A DNA stretch of 43,466 nucleotides, taken from the NCBI GenBank assembly GCA_900770395.1, contig CAAGKM010000009.1:1-43466 (forward strand). The letters run 5' to 3'. The notes beneath the pieces are model-generated. The model was given only the letters and a program-made list of their open reading frames with translations. It made no database searches and was not told where the DNA came from. Below, piece after piece: positions 39,716 to 43,466 of the stretch. Both the position numbers and the translations under genes were made by a program. The DNA comes from an uncultured Prevotella sp. GTDB taxonomy: Bacteria; Bacteroidota; Bacteroidia; Bacteroidales; Bacteroidaceae. Positions within the stretch are counted from its first letter, which is position 1; each line of letters opens with the position of its first letter.

Positions 39716-40604
39716 GCTGTCCATCATCACCGTCAACTACAATGGTTTGCAGGACACCTGCGCCATGCTTGACAGCATCCCTGCCGACCTGCCGTCGACA
39801 GAGGTGATAGTGGTGGATAATGCCTCTGCCAACGACGAGGCAACCGTTCTTGAGCAACACTATCCTAACATCCGTGTTATCCGCAGTAGCGAGAACCTCG
39901 GCTTTGCCGGCGGCAATAATCTCGGCATAAAGGCGGCAAGCGGCAAATATCTGTATTTCGTGAACAACGACACGGAGTTCCATCCATTCAACGTTGAGCC
40001 GCTCATCTCACGCATGGAGAACAACCCCAATATCGGTATGGTGTGCCCGAAGATACGCTTCTACGCCCCACCCCGGCTGATACAGTTTGCCGGCTACACC
40101 CCACTGTCGGCAGTCACCGTGCGCAATCACGGCATCGGTTGCGGAGAGCCGGACAACGGACAGCACGACACCGCCCACCTCACTCCCTACGCCCACGGTG
40201 CCGCCATGATGGTGCGACGCGAGGCAATAGAACGAGCCGGACTGATGCCCGAGGATTACTTCCTCTATTACGAGGAGCTCGACTGGTCGGTGATGATTCG
40301 CCGCGCAGGCTATGAGATATGGTATGAGCCAGCCTCGGAGATATTCCATAAGGAAAGCGCCACCACGGGGCAGAACAGCCCTTTGCGCACCTACTACATC
40401 ATGCGCAACCGCCTGCTCTTTGTGCGCCGCAACGGCAAAGGACTGAAGAAAGCTCTCGCCTACATATACATAATAGGAATAGTGTCACTGCGCGACATAA
40501 TCCGCCATACGCTGTCACGGCGCTTTGATTTGGTGAGCGCCACCATCAATGGCGTCACAGATTTCATTAAAGGAAAATTTGGTAAGAAAGAATTAAACGA
40601 TTAA
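39699..40604 (+). CDS. Glycosyltransferase family 2, rhamnosyltransferase-like
   Basis: A 301-residue soluble GT-A enzyme. SIITVNYNGLQDTCAML (8-24), VVDNASANDEA, ENLGFAGGNNLGIKAA and YFVNNDTEFHP with the metal-binding region are typical of GT2 enzymes annotated as rhamnosyltransferases; YYEELDWSVMIRRAGY carries the catalytic ED-type base and RxGY. The start is GTG at 39699, overlapping the polymerase gene by 17 bases; no ATG is available before the conserved first strand. It adds one residue to the repeat unit. Rhamnose as donor is a family label, not evidence. Confidence 0.88.
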   Translation: MRQECRLSIITVNYNGLQDTCAMLDSIPADLPSTEVIVVDNASANDEATVLEQHYPNIRVIRSSENLGFAGGNNLGIKAASGKYLYFVNNDTEFHPFNVEPLISRMENNPNIGMVCPKIRFYAPPRLIQFAGYTPLSAVTVRNHGIGCGEPDNGQHDTAHLTPYAHGAAMMVRREAIERAGLMPEDYFLYYEELDWSVMIRRAGYEIWYEPASEIFHKESATTGQNSPLRTYYIMRNRLLFVRRNGKGLKKALAYIYIIGIVSLRDIIRHTLSRRFDLVSATINGVTDFIKGKFGKKELND

Positions 40605-40609
40605 TAACT

Positions 40610-41776
40610 ATGGACTTCTGGTATGTTCTAACAATAACCGACTGGCTGCTGTTTGCCATTGTGGCATTCACAGTGCTCTATATGACCGTTTTTGCCTTTG
40701 CCTCGCTGTTCAACAAGCACAGCAAGGTGCCCACAGCCCAACGCCGCAACCGCATGATAGTGCTCATTCCGGCATACAAATGCGACAAGACCATCCTTGC
40801 CACGGTGAAATCCGTACTCGGACAGACCTATCCACAGCGAATGTTCGACGTCGTGGTGATTTCTGACCATCAGAGCGAGATAACCAACTTCCATCTTGCC
40901 CAGCAGCCCATCACCCTGCTCACGCCTAACTTCAAGACCAGCACAAAAGCACGCTCGCTGCAATATGCAATGAACAACATACCACAATTCAAGATTTACA
41001 ACATTGTGGTGGTACTTGACGGTGATAATATTGTATTGCCCGAATTTCTTGAAGACATTAACAACGCCTACGAGGCGGCAGGCACCAAGGCAATACAGGC
41101 ACACCGTCTGTCGAAAAACCGCGACACCTCTGCCGCCATTCTTGATGCCACCTTTGAGGAAATCAACAACTCCATCTTCCGCCGTGGTCACATCACACTT
41201 GGCTTGTCGGCAGCACTTTGTGGCTCAGGCATGGCATACGATTTTGAGTGGTTCCGCACAAATATTTTCCAATGCAAAACACCATGGGAGGATAAGGAGC
41301 TTGAGTCCCTTCTCATGCGCCAGCACATCTATGTGGACTATTTCGATGACATATGGGTGTTCGACGAGAAAACCCGCAACACCGAGGCGTTCCGTCATCA
41401 GCGCACCCGTTGGGCTTCCACGCAGTTCTATTCAGTTCTGTCAAATCTCCGTTATCTGCCAAGCGCCATTCTCAACCGCCATCACGACCTTATTGACAAA
41501 ATACTCCAGTGGATTATCATTCCGCGCACCATCCTCATGGGGCTAATCCTTGTTATGTGCTGTGTCATGCCGTTCATCTACATGACCATGGCTATAAAAT
41601 GGTGGTTCATTGCGGCATTCATCCTGTTCATTTTTGCAGTATGTACCCCCAACTACCTCGTTGACGACAAATGGAGCCGCGCCTTCATCAAGGCGCCAGT
41701 TATCATGCTGTCATCTTTTCTTCACATTCCAGCATTACCATTAGGCATGTTCAGATATAAAAACAAGAACAGGTAA
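40610..41776 (+). CDS. Membrane glycosyltransferase family 2, first of tandem pair
   Basis: A 388-residue enzyme. TM1 (about 10-32) leads to a GT-A domain: MIVLIPAYKCDKTI, VVVISDHQSE, YNIVVVLDGDNIVLPEF with the DxD-type site, a CGSGMAYDFEWF acceptor region, PWEDKELES with the likely base, and QRTRW (near 263), the Q/RxxRW motif of processive or membrane GT2 enzymes. Two to three helices close the C-terminus. It resembles polysaccharide synthases of the HAS/chitin-synthase class, but length suits single-sugar transfer too. The next gene is a clear paralogue, so the pair arose by tandem duplication. Confidence 0.87.
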   Translation: MDFWYVLTITDWLLFAIVAFTVLYMTVFAFASLFNKHSKVPTAQRRNRMIVLIPAYKCDKTILATVKSVLGQTYPQRMFDVVVISDHQSEITNFHLAQQPITLLTPNFKTSTKARSLQYAMNNIPQFKIYNIVVVLDGDNIVLPEFLEDINNAYEAAGTKAIQAHRLSKNRDTSAAILDATFEEINNSIFRRGHITLGLSAALCGSGMAYDFEWFRTNIFQCKTPWEDKELESLLMRQHIYVDYFDDIWVFDEKTRNTEAFRHQRTRWASTQFYSVLSNLRYLPSAILNRHHDLIDKILQWIIIPRTILMGLILVMCCVMPFIYMTMAIKWWFIAAFILFIFAVCTPNYLVDDKWSRAFIKAPVIMLSSFLHIPALPLGMFRYKNKNR

Positions 41777-41781
41777 AATTC

Positions 41782-42951
41782 ATGTTTTGGCAAATAATCC
41801 ACACTATTGATATCCTTCTCTGGATATTCATCGCAGCATCCATAATGTATGTTGCCTTCTTTGCCATAATCTCAATAATTCACACTCCACGCCCCACACT
41901 CCACGCCCCACACTCCACACTCCACACTCCACACTATCTTATCCTTTTCCCAGCCTACAATGAGGACAAAGTAATAGTCAATTCTGTAAAAACATTCCTC
42001 CAGCAGACTTACGACTGTAGCCTCTACCATGTTGTTGTCATCAGCGACCACATGCGCCCTGAGACTAACGCTGCACTCAGCCAGCTCCCCATCACCCTAC
42101 TGCAACCAGTTTTTGAGAAAAGCAGCAAGGCAAAAGCCATGCAATATGCCATCGCCAACACCAAGGAAAATTATGACAAAATAGTAATCCTCGATGCCGA
42201 CAACATTGTAGAGCCGTCCTTTTTAGAACAGCTCAACTCACTATGCAACCAAGGCTACCACGCTATACAATGCCACCGCTGCGCAAAGAACAACAATAAC
42301 GACATTGCAGCCCTTGACGGCGTAAGTGAGGAAATCAACAACACACTATTCCGCCGCGCTCATAACGCCGTGGGACTATCCTCCGCCCTCATTGGCTCAG
42401 GCATGTGTTTCGATTATCCTTGGTTTGCGGACAACGTTCAGAAACTATCCACCGCCGGCGAGGACCGTGAGCTTGAGGCACTGCTGCTACAGCAGAAAAT
42501 TTTCATAAAATATGCGGAACACATACACGTATATGACGAAAAGGTTAGCAACGGCGAGAACTTCCAGCGCCAACGGCTGCGCTGGATGACTGCCCAAATA
42601 CAGGCATTGTTATCAATGCTACCCTACATTCCGCACGCCATCATCACCGGCAATATCAACTACATCGACAAAACCCTACAGCAGGCTATGATACCACGCT
42701 CAATATTGCTTATCGCCACACTGTTCTTCAGCATCACGATGAGCATCATCGTCCCCGTGTGGTCACTCAAATGGTGGACGCTGTTCGTTATCCTTGTGCT
42801 GTCACTCATAATAGCCACCCCCGCAAGGCTGCGCACACGCTCATTATTCAGCAAAAGCAAGTCACTGTTTAATCTCACTTTCAGCATGCTGCGCAACATA
42901 CGACATATAAAAAAAGACAATAAAGATTTTCTGCACACCGACCACGGTTAA
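41782..42951 (+). CDS. Membrane glycosyltransferase family 2, second of tandem pair, with heptanucleotide repeat
   Basis: A 389-residue paralogue of the preceding gene, six bases downstream. TM1 (about 10-32), YLILFPAYNEDKVI, VVVISDHMRPE, KIVILDADNIVEPSF, LIGSGMCFDYPWF, TAGEDRELEA and QRLRW align in order with its neighbour. Between TM1 and the catalytic domain, residues 34-52 (TPRPTLHAPHSTLHTPH) are encoded by a 7-bp tandem repeat absent from the paralogue. Because 7 is not a multiple of 3, gain or loss of one unit would shift the frame before the catalytic domain. The frame is open in this sequence. Donor unknown. A hairpin and T-run follow the stop. Confidence 0.87.
   Translation: MFWQIIHTIDILLWIFIAASIMYVAFFAIISIIHTPRPTLHAPHSTLHTPHYLILFPAYNEDKVIVNSVKTFLQQTYDCSLYHVVVISDHMRPETNAALSQLPITLLQPVFEKSSKAKAMQYAIANTKENYDKIVILDADNIVEPSFLEQLNSLCNQGYHAIQCHRCAKNNNNDIAALDGVSEEINNTLFRRAHNAVGLSSALIGSGMCFDYPWFADNVQKLSTAGEDRELEALLLQQKIFIKYAEHIHVYDEKVSNGENFQRQRLRWMTAQIQALLSMLPYIPHAIITGNINYIDKTLQQAMIPRSILLIATLFFSITMSIIVPVWSLKWWTLFVILVLSLIIATPARLRTRSLFSKSKSLFNLTFSMLRNIRHIKKDNKDFLHTDHG
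41883..41935 (+). repeat. Heptanucleotide tandem repeat in a glycosyltransferase gene
   Basis: Seven and a half 7-bp units in the order CACTCCA, CGCCCCA, CACTCCA, CGCCCCA, CACTCCA, CACTCCA, CACTCCA, CACT. The last three and a half units are identical. The tract encodes about residues 34-52 of the GT2 at 41782-42951. Confidence 0.9.
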
Positions 42952-42954
42952 TGT

Positions 42955-42990
42955 GAAATTTTAGCCTTTCTGAAAAGAATTTCCTTTTTT
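42955..42990 (+). terminator. Likely terminator of EPS locus 2
   Basis: GAAATT (42955-42960) pairs with AATTTC (42978-42983) and an inner CTTT/AAAG stem can form; CTTTTTT follows. Weak stem, but well placed 4 bases after the last GT2 stop. Confidence 0.5.
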
Positions 42991-43015
42991 ATGATGTTAT
43001 ATGCATTTATTTTTG

Positions 43016-43023
43016 TATATTTG
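43016..43023 (+). promoter_or_regulatory. -7 box for the HI0074-type gene
   Basis: TATATTTG matches TAnnTTTG and lies 31 bases before the ATG at 43055. The -33 position holds no clear TTTG. Confidence 0.55.
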
Positions 43024-43054
43024 CATGCGGAAATAACAAAATAAAATATGTAAT

Positions 43055-43466
43055 ATGGATATTAGATGGATACAGAGATTTGACAATTACCATAAAGCAT
43101 GTCAGAGAGTGTTGGAAATTACGGAATCTGACAGACACGTTGATGACCTGTCAGATTTAGAGATGGAAGGCTTAGTACAGCGTTTTGAATATACGTTTGA
43201 GCTTGCATGGAAAGTATTACAGGACTTGATGAAATATAAGGGCTATGAGTTTGTGCAAGGTCCCAACGGCACTCTGGTACAGGCTTTTGAAGACGGTATG
43301 ATTTCCGACCATGACGGATGGCGACAGATGGCAAGAGCACGCATCACGACAGCCCACACATACAATGAAGACGAGGTGAGAGAAGTGGCGCACGACATAT
43401 ACAGGAAATACGCCTCCCTGCTTAAGGAACTCGACTTGAAACTGGAGAAAGAGAAAAACAATCTAA
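43055..43466 (+). CDS. HI0074-family nucleotidyltransferase substrate-binding protein, 3' end outside window
   Basis: The frame from ATG 43055 is still open at the last base (137 complete codons), so the stop lies beyond the window. It is an all-helical protein with RFDNYHKACQRVLEI, LVQRFEYTFELAWKVLQDLM, DGWRQMARARITTAHTYNE and DIYRKYASLLKEL, matching the HI0074 (NTase_sub_bind) family. These HEPN-like four-helix proteins pair with a small MNT nucleotidyltransferase (HI0073 type) encoded beside them; such pairs behave as toxin-antitoxin or related modules. The partner would be expected just past the right edge. It has its own promoter box and is separate from EPS locus 2. Confidence 0.85.
   Translation, partial: MDIRWIQRFDNYHKACQRVLEITESDRHVDDLSDLEMEGLVQRFEYTFELAWKVLQDLMKYKGYEFVQGPNGTLVQAFEDGMISDHDGWRQMARARITTAHTYNEDEVREVAHDIYRKYASLLKELDLKLEKEKNNL

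Overview
This window looks like chromosomal DNA of a Bacteroidales bacterium, most likely a Prevotella-type organism (Prevotellaceae). The signs are repeated TAnnTTTG promoter boxes, some with a TTTG about 20 bases upstream; a serine palmitoyltransferase of the Bacteroides/Prevotella type; an HU protein with the Bacteroidales NISKN variant; weak Shine-Dalgarno use; and intergenic tandem and palindromic repeats. The species assignment is inference; no rRNA is present.

Layout. 1-540: remnants of an accessory locus (a truncated DUF4248-like fragment, an inverted repeat, a 48-residue ORF). 541-10179: a plus-strand exopolysaccharide (EPS) cluster with two acyltransferases, two GT4 glycosyltransferases, a CapK-like adenylate-forming enzyme, an AlgD-like nucleotide-sugar dehydrogenase, a heparinase II/III-type lyase and a large nucleotidyltransferase-fold protein. 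10230-12248: an SF2 helicase with a WG-repeat tail. 12370-25768: mostly housekeeping genes: pyruvate kinase, HU, a 29-residue COX24-type protein, RNase G, a GT2, a soluble hybrid histidine kinase, an EEP-family hydrolase, an NhaC antiporter, a second nucleotidyltransferase-like protein, a PD40-like secreted protein, a nucleoside phosphorylase and MnmE. 26093-33201: HtrA protease, tRNA-Asp, tRNA-Pro, serine palmitoyltransferase divergent from a DAGK-family lipid kinase, a NUDIX hydrolase, a small FeoB-associated-type Cys-rich membrane protein, tRNA-Cys and xylulokinase.

33376-42951 is a second EPS locus: a stand-alone receiver, a phosphoglycosyl transferase with a pseudo-receiver-like front end and an acidic insert, a short TolC-like outer membrane protein, a Wzz-type protein with a degraded BY-kinase-like tail, a Wzy/O-antigen-ligase-type membrane protein and three GT2 enzymes. 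Neither EPS locus shows a recognisable Wza or Wzx. The last gene (43055 onward) is an HI0074-type protein cut by the window end.

The least ordinary signals are (i) three copies of a long palindromic repeat, each just 3' of a minus-strand gene; (ii) two arrays of 21- and 22-bp tandem units (about two helical turns) carrying small palindromes; (iii) a heptanucleotide tandem repeat inside a glycosyltransferase coding sequence, a candidate contingency locus; and (iv) the receiver / pseudo-receiver-PGT / TolC-like / degenerate-BY-kinase arrangement of EPS locus 2.
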